Below, one piece after another: positions 11,692 to 23,340 of a stretch of DNA of 64,000 nt. The stretch is from contig CAJNDT010005925.1 in NCBI GenBank assembly GCA_905221615.1, forward strand, positions 1-64,000. The letters are read 5' to 3'. The first letter of the stretch is position 1, and each line of letters begins with the position of its first letter. Source of the DNA: Symbiodinium sp. CCMP2592. Its lineage: Eukaryota > Sar > Dinophyceae > Suessiales > Symbiodiniaceae. The position numbers and the translations under genes were made by a program. The notes below the pieces were generated by a model. It did not search any database and was not told where the DNA came from. It was given only the letters and a program-made list of their open reading frames with translations.

Positions 11692-12710
11692 ATGGGCCAA
11701 GACGGAGCCGATAGCAGGCTTGCTTCCAGGATGTGGAGCTGCTCTGAGCTCCGTGACGGTTTGCATCATGTGATGGATGAAGGGAACGATCCTGATGCCC
11801 TTCGTGAGCTGGAGGTGGGGCTCTAGACATGTCTAGGTCTATGGTTTCACACACAACTTCGGGTTCGATTGCTTATTGACCCCACTCGGCCCGCCCTTGG
11901 GTCCTTGCAGGCTATGGAAGCTGAGCTCAAGAGCCTTGAGGAGCAGGCCATATGTGAAGACAAGTCACACTCGGTTGTGTGTGTATCATGTACAACAATC
12001 ATGTGCTGAATAATCCATGTTCTCTGACCAGGAAATGAAACTGGTGCAAGTTGTTGACACCCAGCCGGCCCTTTGTCTTGACAAGCACATTGAGTGAATG
12101 CAACATGTCTAGATGTACTCTTGAAGATCTGTGTCGTCATGCACAGTTCATGAATGCATAGAATGCATATACATTGCAAGTGGAGAGGCCTCTGACCTCG
12201 AGCTGAAGGAAGCCGAAAGGTATCACGAAGCAGTCACCGCAACCCCGCCCCGCTCGAACTCACCGTCGTCCCTGGCTACGAGTGCCCAGAGCCAGGACCC
12301 TTATGCATGGCTAGCTGCACGAATCCTGTGAGTTTCATATCTACAGCTAGCTAGGGCCCTACCTAGCCTGAATCTTAAATGATGTTTGCAAGGAGCTGGC
12401 AGAGCTCGAGGCACCTGTGCGCAAGATGGTGGTCGATGGCACCATGAGCCTGGACACCGCAAGCTCGGTCTTGGGCTACCGGATCACGGGCTGCAGTCCG
12501 GACAAGAAGAAGGCCCGCACTGCTGAGCACGCTGAGACCATGATGAATGGCGAAGGGAGCAAGGCGGAGATCGACGGCATGAGTGACCGAGGGCCCCCGA
12601 ATGATTGTCCTGAGCAGGCCAGGTATAATAGTATGTTCTATACATATATAGCCTGCATGCATGCCTCACACTGGCCTGCTTTATGTCCGATGAGTGCCAA
12701 ACAAAACAGC

Positions 12711-12741
<31 letters not shown>

Positions 12742-13573
12742 ACATGGAAGCACGAACACACTGTGAGGAGACCGAAGCCGAGGAGAAGGAAGAGCAGGAG
12801 GAGCGGAAGGAGGACTTTGGGCTGACCTCCGACGGTGTGCCAAGGAAGACTCGGGCGGCGAGGAACGCCAAGCTTCGCCGACTTTGTCAGCGACGTAAGA
12901 ATGGGTCGCTGGCTGTGCCTACTTGGTTGCATGAATTGTGGAAAACCGGGAACCACTCCGCCCTTTCCTTGCAGTACGAGGAGGCTGGCTACAACAAGGA
13001 CCTAATATTGAATAGTGTCTAGTGGCTTTGAGTGACACTAGCTGTCTGGGATCTTAATTTAGGGTAAGTTGCGAATACAAGTTCAGACCAATTACACGAA
13101 GTAGCATGGATGTGCATTCTATGCAGTGCCCACGCATGGTACATGTAGCCTGTGTGTAGGTCTTAGTTTAAGTCTTCGATCATTGTACGTATACAGATTA
13201 TCATCAGGCTTCGTTAGTGGTGCTACGCAGCAGTGCATGTTAACCAGGCTGTCTGACGATCCAAATGGTGGCACCAACCGGCTTTAACTGACCCCTATAT
13301 TTACATAGCCTGTATACCATACCCAGGCCTCTGTCACGAACATCCTCGCAGGACAAGTTCGTGACCTCGGTGCAGAACAGCATCAACCGGCGTGACAAGA
13401 AGACGAACTCCGTCGAGGAGGGATGGTACTCAAAGGAGGACATGTCCCGAGTGTTGCATTGGAACCCGAGCCCTCGTCTGCAACATGATCGGAATAGCGG
13501 TGTCGGGTTGCTCTAACCTTACATTCTTAACCAACATCCCTCCGACTCTATCTCTCCCTCTCTCTTACTATCG

Positions 13574-13628
<55 letters not shown>

Positions 13629-13630
13629 TT

Positions 13631-13670
<40 letters not shown>

Positions 13671-14002
13671 CTCTCGCACTCTCATGCTCTCTTACGTCCT
13701 TCGTTGACATGGCCAGACCGTAGGATGTGTACGTGCTGAACCCACTGGAGCCCCTACCGTAAATGCTGTATGGATAACTGTAAATTATATAAAGCTCTGG
13801 TAGTTTTACCCGCTGTCTGTGTATTAGTACATGGCTATTCCATCTGTAGATAAAATTGTGTTCACAAACATATGTGTGATTACATCATACATATATATAT
13901 ATATATGTGTGTACACATAATTTCATTGCACATATATACCTATATAGTACATAATCCAGACCCTTGCTGTTACCCTGATATTTGCCCAATACCCTCGTCT
14001 CC

Positions 14003-14086
<84 letters not shown>

Positions 14087-15616
14087 GTACAAATCCTCTG
14101 CACGGCTTGTCTGCTATTCCAAAAGTGTACCCTCGCTGGGATGTGTGTATCTCTTTGGGTATATCTCGTTCGTTTCGGTTTTATCGGGTCGAGCTGTACC
14201 TAAGCTCCTCAACTTACTCGGTCCTGTCATCATGAAGTCTCGATCGCAGTTAGACATGTAGAAGTGTTGTTGCGAGTTCTGGTTCGATAGCATACTAGGT
14301 ACTTAAGCAACTTAGTTTCATGGGAACTCCTTATATGCATAGGTATTGTGTCTTTAGAAATTCATTCAAGCCTAAGCAGCATCAGGAAGAAGATCAGTGG
14401 TGCCATTCGGGCATGCGAGGCGAACGCCGCGCAGTTGATCAGGCCACAGCTGGGGGCATCCTGAGTGTCGGGTTCAATGTTGGGCTTGCACATGCTACAA
14501 GTTTTATGTTTGTGTATGTGCGTGCATATATACACAAGGGCATGCATGCACACACACATGCACATACCCTATAGACACATATGAACATGCAAAGCATGTG
14601 TGTGCACTCTCGTAGTTCATGTACAGGTATACGAAGAGTATCCAGTATGTCAACATGATGTTCCACTGGATGTTATCAGTATGTCTAACTAAAGGCGGCA
14701 CGTGCGTGTGTGTGTGTACATCTCTATGCATGATGTGTGCGCCCACCGGTACCTTCTTGGTGTGTGTGTGTGTGTGTCTAAGCTTGAAAAGCCTGTGCCC
14801 TGTGCTGTCTATGTATGCAATGCTAGCAAAATCCCTCTAGGCAGAGCTGGCTGGAATAACTGGCTGGAGTTGGAACATGAAGCTTACTTTCCCGTGTGTG
14901 TGTGTGTTGAGTTATATGTGCATGTCTGGCTACCCTATGCAGAGGCGATCGAAGTATGGCGGTGACGACGAGTACTGGGTTCAGGTCAGGGAAACCGGAA
15001 CCCGTGAACTTGCGGAAGAGCGCGAGGAGAGGATCACCCAGACCACCCAGGATCGACACTTCAAGTTCTTGTATACCAGCATGCAATGTACTGTTCTAGA
15101 TTCCTCGTTTGACTATGACTAACTTTATGGTCCTGTGTTGAGGAGCATCGTGCGGCGCTGGAACCTGGAGACTTCCGTGGTTTGGACGAGCTCAGAAACC
15201 GTCAGCAAGGCCAGAGTGCGGTTGCGGTCGAAGTCGCCAGTGAGGCAGGGCATGAGGTACACAATGATGTTCCTCAGTTCTGCTTGCTTTCTAAGAGTTG
15301 TTACCTCATCATCATCAGGCCACCAAAGCCAAAGAGGTTTTCCGGAAGTACATTGACAGTGTGTTGGCGAAAAGTGCCAAGCTTCGTGCCCTGATCCGTG
15401 ACCTCGTCAAAACCTACGACGACCCCCTGGCTGTCGCGAAACCTGCTTCAATATATAGTAATGCAAATTCCAACTTCCCACATACAGAATCATGCCTTCC
15501 CATCGCCGAGGAGCGTGGCTTCGTTGGAGGGCGACGCCAAAATCTTGGATCAGGCTTACACCGAGCTTACGGACATGCAGGCCAAGGGGGCGATGAAGGA
15601 TCATGATTCTGCGTAG
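11692..15616 (+). CDS. Charged, helix-rich dinoflagellate family protein (11 exons), function unknown
   Basis: Exons: 11692-11814, 11911-11973, 12188-12295, 12393-12617, 12768-12998, 13352-13467, 14386-14442, 14945-15050, 15143-15256, 15319-15437 and 15511-15616, giving 455 aa with consistent phases. Donors in order are GT, GT, GA, GC, GA, GA, GC, GA, GT, GA. The N-terminus is acidic ([20 protein letters not shown]). The middle holds an acidic helix ([12 protein letters not shown]), then [20 protein letters not shown] and a compact block at about 272-340 ([53 protein letters not shown]) that reads like a small helix-turn-helix followed by a beta-wing. The C-terminus is coiled-coil-like ([40 protein letters not shown]). 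I recall this arrangement from a repeated Symbiodiniaceae family without known role; DNA binding is only inferred. The second exon may instead end at 11946 (GC donor). The stop at 15616 could be skipped by a GC donor at 15611 to an acceptor at 15670. Confidence 0.7.
13546..13668. repeat. CT microsatellite in gene 3 intron
   Basis: A (CT)n tract with occasional CCCTC/GTCTC interruptions, on the transcribed strand of intron 6. It creates spurious Ser-Leu and Arg-Glu open frames. Confidence 0.9.
14005..14084. repeat. Pure CT microsatellite in gene 3 intron
   Basis: An uninterrupted (CT)n of about 40 units, in the same intron as the tract at 13546-13668. It is much purer than that tract, which suggests recent expansion. 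Confidence 0.9.
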
Positions 15617-16885
15617 CTCGGCTGAAATCGTAAGACAATGTGAACCCAACCCCCTGTCTGCTGTTTTGCAGCAACGCCCGCTTGCCACATCCGATCGACG
15701 ACTGAGTGCAATGTGAGCCTTGTATATTGCACACTGCATCACAGCAGTACGTAAAGGACAACATACTGTAGTACATAATGCCCCATAATAATAACCCTGC
15801 ATAAGCCCCGACAAAACCCAATATAAGTTTTCTATGTACTTCCCTGATCAAGCTGAAGCCCAGGAGTCCAAAGCCTAGCAGCACTCAACTCGTGTGGTTG
15901 TAGCAAACGTAGCATATAGAACACATGTGCACTCGCTCTAGCTGCACACACACATCGGCACCTGACGACTCGATCATGCTAGCTGATGCTGTCTGGGTCT
16001 TTGAAATCTCCAGGATGGTAGACCAAGGTGTACATTTGAGTGATGTCAATGACATCGATTGACCAACATCTAATGAATAATTATAGTGTTGCATATATGT
16101 ATAGGGCTTACATAGGGTATATACAAACAAATATGTATGTATATATATATATATACATATATATTTATTTATACTTATGTCTGGAAACATAGAGGGAGAG
16201 GGTTTGGGTTTTGTTCTAGGGTTTGGTCCAGCCCGCATAAAGTGTATATGTTATATTGTGGGTAAGGCTGGGGTACGCGAAAGCAGCAGGGCTTCATTCC
16301 TTCGGAACCGATAACTGACCATGCTGTCCTGAATATGGCCAAGTCCCCCATATGCCCAGCTCCTTGTTGCCAGTGTCGCCACATGCAACTAGGCAGCTGT
16401 TGGGAGAGGTGGGTCTAGGGGGTTTTGTGGAAATGGTGTTGATTTGATTTGAAAGTATACCCTATAAAGGTGTGTCGGCTTTTCTAGACTCTGGGTTTGC
16501 GCCTATGTTATGGATCGAGCGGTCTATGGTAGCTGTCTATGGTAGCTGACCATGCTCATATACGACTTTAGTGGGCCTTAGACCATGGAAAGGGACATTT
16601 GTTCCTTGGGGATATGATTGATATTACAGGGTTTGGACTACTAACAAATGTGTGTGGCCCTTACAATGCCATGCTACTTCTCTACTTACAGCGATCGGCT
16701 CTTGTCAAATCTGAAGCACTGCTCTCGTTTAGTGAATGCATGCATGTACTTCTACTCTACATGGTTCGACGACTCATGGACAGGGCTATGCTACAACATG
16801 TGTGTATCAGTGTATGTAGCAATATGTATGTATCTGTATGTTCACTTACATTGTTTATCCTATACAATCAGTTTATAGGCTGAGC

Positions 16886-17712
16886 TAAGAAGCATCACCC
16901 CAGGTGGCGCATGGAGAGCGAGGCTATGATGAAGGACATGACTTACAAGAAACTGGGCTGAATGATCGACCGAAGCTGCTGCACTGCTGCTATCTCTTCG
17001 CTGCAACCAGCTGCAGAAGCCCAGGTGTGCCAAGGTGGTGTCCAACGAGAACAAAGTGAAGACAATGCCTTAGCTTTGCCAATGTGTCATTGCCTAGAAC
17101 CAGAGACTAGATTCCCAACATGTCATCGCCTGGACCTATAGAAGCCCTGGAGTGCTTAAATCACCCAAGCGTATCCAAGCAAACAGCAGACGATCAGCCT
17201 AAGGAGTGCAAAGCGCCACTTCAAGAAGAAGCCGGAAGCTGCCGAGTCATGAATGGCTGGTGTGTGAGCAGCTACATGATGACACCTGTGTGACTTCCAC
17301 ACAGAAATTTAATTTCTGCAAAAGCTGACTGTTGCTGTCCTGCTAACCTGCTATATATAGAACAGCCACCCCACTGAAGAGGCCCAAGCCTCCGCATCTT
17401 TCCAGAATGCATATGAGCATCATGCAGAAGCAGCTGCAGCAGCTGCCTGAGCGAGTAAAGCTGGCCAACCAGTTTGTTTTGTGAATCGCTCCGTGCATCA
17501 TGTTACTAGCTACATGGATGGCCCTTGCAAGTCGGTTCCTTTGGATTGGCAAGGATGACAGCTCGGAGTATGTCATGGAAAAGAAACTGACCACCACAGA
17601 TGCAGTCCATATATAATCCTGGGCCCGTCAAACACTCACTGGTCCTGAACATGCCAGGTCATGGCCCAGTTGCTCGTCAGATGGCGAAGAACGTGGGCAA
17701 CGGCGCCGGCTC
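16886..17712 (+). CDS. Candidate exons of an unassembled + strand gene
   Basis: Four short frames have protein-like composition. They are 16886-16960 (KKHHPRWRMESEAMMKDM), about 17209-17254 (SAKRHFKKKPEAAES), 17378-17485 (KRPKPPHLSRMHMSIMQKQL then QQLPERVKLANQFVL), and 17654-17711 (MAQLLVRWRRTWATAPAP). Each ends in a stop soon after, as expected of exons running into introns, but I could not join them with matching phases. They may be the 3' part of gene 3 or a separate small gene. The span is a guess. Confidence 0.25.
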
Positions 17713-18247
17713 CTTAGATAACCCTGAAGTCAGTGGGCCCCTACCCATTAACCCCATGCATAACCTGTCTGTATAAGAAGTTAATTGAAGCTATGTGCTC
17801 ATAGCCGTCTAGACCAAACTCCCATATTAAACGCCTGGGATTGGACCTTTAATTTAACTTATATATATATATATATATGATCGATCCTCTATTTACAGCA
17901 TGTCGTCCATGAGGATACGCATTGTACTCTTCCTGTATGCACTATAAATTGTTAGCAGCATGGGTAGAGGGCTCGGGTGGCTTACGTGGGTAGGCCGATG
18001 CTAAAACAGGCCTATGTATATACTTATATACTCCAGGCATGCAAACCTGCAAAGAACGGTGTGCCTCAACTAGCGCTTGTATATGAATCAGAGAAAAAAA
18101 CTCCTGAACAAGATAGGTGAAAAGGCTCCATGTGCATACATATTGCCCCTGTGTGCAAGCCAGCCTCAGAGTGACAGTGAGATGTACGAACAGCCCACTG
18201 GTAGATGTACGCATCTTGTGCTTCTGGTAGATTAAGTCTATTAAAGT

Positions 18248-18309
18248 ATGCATATAGACAATATATGTATATATATATGTATATATATATGTATATATAC
18301 ATATATACA

Positions 18310-18345
<36 letters not shown>

Positions 18346-18373
18346 ACGTACATGTATAGACACATATATGAAG

Positions 18374-18410
<37 letters not shown>

Positions 18411-18500
18411 CATGTATGACTGTAGAAACGTATAGTTGCATAGATGTGTATGTATATACATATATATATATATATATGTATATGTGACTGTGAGATGTGT
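18248..18500. repeat. TA/GTATA microsatellite cluster
   Basis: TA runs (about 18315-18342, 18379-18404 and 18458-18477) are separated by ATGTATG and CATACA units. Long Tyr-Ile frames on both strands here are artefacts of the repeat. Confidence 0.85.
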
Positions 18501-18560
18501 ATGTACATGTCCATATATATATGTAAAAACCGAATGCACGCCGTAAACAATCCATAATGA

Positions 18561-18620
18561 GATACAGAGAGAAAGAGATACAGAGAGAGAAAGGGAGAGA
18601 GAGAGAGAGAGAGAGAGAGG
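18561..18620. repeat. GA microsatellite
   Basis: GAGATACAGAGAGAAA units pass into pure (GA)n at 18594-18619, a short distance upstream of gene 4. Confidence 0.85.
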
Positions 18621-18838
18621 GATAGAATAACAGAGAGCAAGCCCATAGAGACAGGCATAAAGAGATCAAGAGTATAAGGAACCGTGAAAAAGAGGGGAAT
18701 GAGTACCATGCTCTATCCATGTGCATATATACAAGCAACTCCAAGTATCCTCCAAAGAACCACTAGCAAGGATATGTGGTACTGATTTAGGACATTCGTG
18801 GCAGGACCACACTGTGCTAGCACACAAACACGTACTGC

Positions 18839-19069
18839 ATGGATCCTGAAAAGGCTCAGTCCGGCCCCGACCCATTGTTCAAGCCCCTGGCACGCTCCAT
18901 GTTTGCTCTCAGTTGAGATCTTTCTATAGTGCCTGCTGATGTGCTGTGTCATTGCCTAGTGACATCTTGTGCATGTTCCTAGAATCATGTGTGCCTACTT
19001 GTGTCCAAACTTGCATGTCTGTACATGGCATCGTGTGCACAGTGCGTGCAAGGAGGACCTATATACAAG

Positions 19070-19105
<36 letters not shown>

Positions 19106-21311
19106 TGAGTATATATATATGCACACGTATATACAGATACAGAACGGCACACATGCGCATGGTCTTTGCACATACATGTATAGGCATGTATACAAGCTGG
19201 GAATATATGTGTGTATATATATATACTCCGAGTAGATATACATGGTTGTACATATACATGTTCCTGTGTGTCTACATGCCTTCATGGTCGTGCAGCTGGC
19301 CCTGCAACATCTAGCTGCTGGATGTCGACTCCTAGTGATGAGACGACTGACGATGAGCTGCTGGATTTGCTTTCCTGCCACCGCTCTGAGCCCTGCCACG
19401 CAGATTAGAGTTTCCGGTCTTTCAACAAATACATGGAGGCTGCTGAAAGTGTGTAGCTTTAATTACTTGTGGGCTTTGTAGACTCATCTATGTCTATACT
19501 ATGCAGGGGCTTACTTAATGGGGCTCTTATGTGTGTGAGGTTGTCGCTTCACGTACTGTGCGCGAAATGCCTAGGTACATGTACATGTCGTACGAGGTGG
19601 ACAGAATCCCAAGTTGGGTTTAGATAATGTGATCCTCCTGAAAGAATAGGAAGCTCTTGACCTTCCCGTTCCCGCACTGCATAGGCTGTTTTATGTGACC
19701 GTGACTTTAGGAGGGATTCTCCATGTAGCTCGAGTATCTACTGGGTCGAGATATAGATATACCTATGTTTTGTGTAGAGTACTTAGGTTTCGAAACTAGC
19801 CTAAACAATATAAGTATTATCTGAACCATCCTAAAGTTTGACTCTCGCATAACTGAAGTCGGACCAAAGTACTATAGGTAGCATACTCAAATTGAGGTGG
19901 CCTCAACCCATCCATTCTTAATAGCTGAGTCGCGACGCCCTTTCAAAGCTATATTGGCCCCTCCTAAATATGTAAACTTGCAGAACCGAACCCGAACGTG
20001 TGTGAAATGTGATGACAGTCCGACTATGTAGAGGCCCCTGTGTACATTTCTCATGCAAGATGGTGCACTGTTTATACATCCATGTTGGTATCTCGTAGTT
20101 GCTCCAGCTACAGTCATGCATTCGTAGCGGTCGGCTTGTCATTCGGACTGTTTTGCATCATTCCCATCTAAAGTTTATATATCGCTTCTGTAACATCTCA
20201 GGAATCCCTCGGACCATATGCATGGGATGCAAGCCGCAAACGACATGAGGATGTGACTTCGGATGTGGCGCCGCTTGGAAACAAGTCAGCTGACAACAAC
20301 CTCGCTGGCTTGGATCTAGCAATTGCCACCTTGCCTCGTGCCGCTCCTGTTTTTGAGGCGATAGCTCTGGCTGGGAAAATACACTTGCGGTTACCTAAAA
20401 AGGTTGGGACACCAGGTCACGTACTTCGACACGCGATCGAGGTCTTCGAGGATCTGCACAGTCGCAGGAAACCCATGTCTTTCAAGTTCGGCTTCACGCA
20501 TGACCCAGTGTTTCGATGGTCTAACCCCATCTATGGATACGCGAACTGTGTGCAGAAATATGAAAGGATGGACATCCTGTTTGCTTCGACTGAAGCTATA
20601 GGGCCAGGGTTCCTGGAAGCCGCGTTGGTCAATCTCTACAAAGGTGGCTGGGATGCAACGATAAGCTACACATGCATGGCACGCCGACATAACTGTTTGC
20701 TAGCTGATCTGGTAATATAAAAGCATGATACCTATATGTGCGCAAGTGGTGCATGATCTCTGTACATGCTACATGTATACACACATACAGAGAATATGCA
20801 TAGTTATATACATGTAAGTACATATATATATATATATATATACACACCACTGCTGCGTGTTATTATCATGTTCGTGTATATAACTGAGTACTTATAAGTG
20901 TGTGTATATATGTATTTATGGGTGTCACATTTGTGCTTACTTATACTCCTGTATACGAAGAAGTGTTCACATATGTGTGTCTTATACGAACCCATCCATC
21001 CAAATCCTTAAACTCGTTGATTATTACATTCAGGTATGTACACACTATATATGCTTTTCCAATTAGATAAGGACAGCCATGTCTATGTGTCGGCATGTCG
21101 TGTGGCATTCACCTCGACTGCATGCTTTGCTAAGTTCTGTAAACATGGCCCTTTCTCAGGACGAAGTGGCTGCCACAACGAAAGGTTGGGAGGAGACACG
21201 TTGCCGAGCGATGACTCTTTGGCTGGGCCGTACTTCACGTACGTTGTTTCCAGGTCTTTCAAGTATCCGCCATCGACGAATAAGGGATTGCCCCAGTTAT
21301 TGCCGAACTGA
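18839..21311 (+). CDS. GIY-YIG/T5orf172-like domain protein (4 exons, 257 aa)
   Basis: Exons: 18839-18911, 19296-19402, 20202-20643 and 21160-21311; phases agree (donors GT, GA, GT). The start is MDPEKAQSGPDPLFKPLARS, followed by a short acidic linker (DETTDDELLDLL), then a globular part. Residues 155-166 read KFGFTHDPVFRW, which matches the KIGxTxxPxxR pattern of T5orf172-type GIY-YIG nuclease domains, with the expected Arg at 165. FLEAALVNLYKG (197-208) places a Glu at 199 where that fold carries its metal-binding Glu. GCHNERLGGD and GPYFTYVVSRSFKYPP close the domain. I recall this as another repeated Symbiodiniaceae family. The nuclease relation is inferred from pattern only, and the first GIY strand is not obvious, so activity is uncertain. 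The exon-intron structure makes recent arrival by retrotransposition unlikely. Confidence 0.68.
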
Positions 21312-21403
21312 CGTTTTGTTTCGAAAACGTCAATGCTGTTTTGTTTGGAGGCAAAGCCGTGCCAATTCGTGGTGGCCTGATTGCTGCCAAAGAATTACCC
21401 TTT
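21297..21403 (+). other. Exon-like frame between genes 4 and 5
   Basis: In a frame different from gene 4, this overlap region reads IAELTFCFENVNAVLFGGKA then VPIRGGLIAAK, followed by a GA dinucleotide that could act as a donor. Its phase at 21403 fits the acceptor of gene 5 at 21640. It could be a 5' exon of gene 5 or a remnant; there is no in-frame Met. Confidence 0.25.
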
Positions 21404-21639
21404 AATTCGCAGTGTGTATATATATATGCCATGCTGCACACAAGATCGCCAACTGTGCTGCTCGTGAAAGAATCTGGGTACTGCATGTGCTATGTGTACA
21501 TTCCATGTAAAGGCAGAGTGACAGCTGCTGTTCATGTGGATTGTTGTAAATGCGATGCAATGCTTCATGTGTTTCTTAACTTTCGTGAAGCATGAGATGT
21601 TGATGACAGTCGCCCGCCGAGGCCAGCTGCGTTTCGCAG

Positions 21640-23340
21640 ATCGAGTTTGCACGGGCGATGACGAAGGAGTTCGGGGAGGAGGCTGCTGCTGCAGCCGGAG
21701 TCCGTGAATGGGCTCAATCAGGCCTCAGCAACTCTGAGCGTGATGTGCACAGAATTATCAAGCGGCAGGGCTTGCGACTGGAGTTGGAATTCAGCGAAAT
21801 GCAGCTAGAGGAAGGGCGCTCCATAGATTGGATCCGTCCGTCGACCTGGTTGAAGTATATAGTCGAACACAACCTGTGGTTCCATTTGGCTGGTTTGACC
21901 TCCCCAAACCTGAAGCTGTGCCAGGAGACGTGGTCAGGATATTGGGAAAGGTTTTTTCAGCTGAACCCCGACTTCCAGAAGCCTACAGATTTTGATTTTC
22001 AGAACACAGCTGCACTATACATACATGGGGATGAGGGTCGGACCCTGAAGAAAGCCGCCTTGATGATCATGGGATTTCAATCATGCTTAGGGTATGGTTG
22101 CTCTGTAAATGGACGGACACGGAAAAGGAAGGCCGATGGTGACCTCGGTTTTCACGTCAACTATGCTGGCCATTCTTTCACGACAAGGTTTGTCACGAAC
22201 GTTATGTCCAAGAGTGTTACAGAGTCCTCTTTCGACACTGCTGCTGAGGAGCTGGCTAAAGACTTGTCTCAGTGCATGTTGGTTGGATACACATTCGGAG
22301 GAGTGACCTATCGGCTTTGTGTCATTGCATGCAAAGGCGATTGGCCATTCCTGCTACGCGCTGGCCATTTGAACAGGCACTTTTCGCGATCGATCAAGAA
22401 GCGTGGCAATGAAGATCGAGGCAAAGGGATCTGTCATTTGTGTATGGCAGGAACGGAACATTACCCAGCAGAAGAAAGTGGCTACACCGACCCAAAGTGG
22501 CTTGAAACGATGCCAGCGCCTCCGCCATGGCCCAGGACACCTCCACTGCTCCGACATCTGCCGTGCTCACGCACGGACCCTGCTACGTTTTATCAGCCCG
22601 ACTTGTGGCACACGGTGCACCTGGGTGTTGGTAAATCTTTTGCAGCATCTTGCATAAACATGGTGATTAGCACGTTGCCTGCCTACTCTGCTTTGACGAT
22701 GGAGAAGAAATGGGAAGCTGTCACCACTGATTATTTGTCCTGGTGCAAGGACAACAAACGACAGGCTTTTCTGACCAAGATCGGGCCGAGCTTGGTGAAC
22801 TACGGAGACAACAGTGGTGCCGTTGGTGGGTGGCACAAAGGAGTGCTCACAACAAACATGCTGCTTTGGCTGGAATCCCTCTTGAGTCAAAACACACGCT
22901 TGGGTGAGAGGAAGGTCATCATAGCTGCACGTGCTGTGCAATGCATCAACAGCATGTTTCGTTTCTTGTACAATGCTGGTGCCTTCCTGTCGCTGAGTGA
23001 AGGGGCTCATGTGAGTAAGCAAGGGCTCCTCTTTTCGAGATGCTACTGTGAGCTAGCTCTGATTTTCTTTAACGAAAGCAAGCCTGGGCTGTTTCCATTA
23101 CTCCCAAAATTGCATTCGATGGATCACATCATGCTTCGTGTGCATTTAGACTGTCGCAGATGTGGCTTTTCATGCAATCCACTGGCAACAGGATGCCAGC
23201 AGGATGAGGACGTGGTGGGGAGAATCTCACGAGTTTCACGCCGGGTTAACATCCGGACAGTAATTCGTAGAACACTAGAACGTTATTTGGCAGGCAGCTT
23301 TGCTGTTTGGCTTCAATCTGGCCTGCTGATAGCCCCGTGA
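21640..23340 (+). CDS. CACTA/Tnp2-like transposase-related protein of a dinoflagellate multigene family
   Basis: This is one uninterrupted 1.7-kb frame, the longest coding block in the window. Met at 21658 gives 560 aa; an AG at 21638-21639 suggests that an exon begins at 21640 and that the true start lies upstream. Counting from that Met, CHLC lies at about 259-262. PDLWHTVHLGVGKSF at 314-328 matches the DxxHxxxLGxxK signature common in Tnp2/Plavaka-type CACTA transposases. LHSMDH (485-490) resembles their distal LHxxxH motif. QQDEDVVGRISRVSRRV then RTLERYL form a C-terminal block that I recall as conserved in many Symbiodiniaceae copies. The frame is intact, so this copy is not visibly dead. 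No terminal inverted repeats or target duplications were identified around it, so it may be a domesticated or internally transcribed copy. The transposase assignment is inference from motifs. Confidence 0.7.
   Translation: MEFARAMTKEFGEEAAAAAGVREWAQSGLSNSERDVHRIIKRQGLRLELEFSEMQLEEGRSIDWIRPSTWLKYIVEHNLWFHLAGLTSPNLKLCQETWSGYWERFFQLNPDFQKPTDFDFQNTAALYIHGDEGRTLKKAALMIMGFQSCLGYGCSVNGRTRKRKADGDLGFHVNYAGHSFTTRFVTNVMSKSVTESSFDTAAEELAKDLSQCMLVGYTFGGVTYRLCVIACKGDWPFLLRAGHLNRHFSRSIKKRGNEDRGKGICHLCMAGTEHYPAEESGYTDPKWLETMPAPPPWPRTPPLLRHLPCSRTDPATFYQPDLWHTVHLGVGKSFAASCINMVISTLPAYSALTMEKKWEAVTTDYLSWCKDNKRQAFLTKIGPSLVNYGDNSGAVGGWHKGVLTTNMLLWLESLLSQNTRLGERKVIIAARAVQCINSMFRFLYNAGAFLSLSEGAHVSKQGLLFSRCYCELALIFFNESKPGLFPLLPKLHSMDHIMLRVHLDCRRCGFSCNPLATGCQQDEDVVGRISRVSRRVNIRTVIRRTLERYLAGSFAVWLQSGLLIAP

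Larger units (their letters stand above)
15617..18838. other. Spacer between genes 3 and 4 with weak exon candidates
   Basis: This region holds short telomere-like fragments at 16192-16224 (GGGTTTGGGTTTTG, TAGGGTTTGG), a duplicated CTATGGTAGCTG at about 16522-16547, TA and GA microsatellites at 18248-18620, and the exon-like pieces listed at 16886-17712. No complete gene could be joined. Confidence 0.45.
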
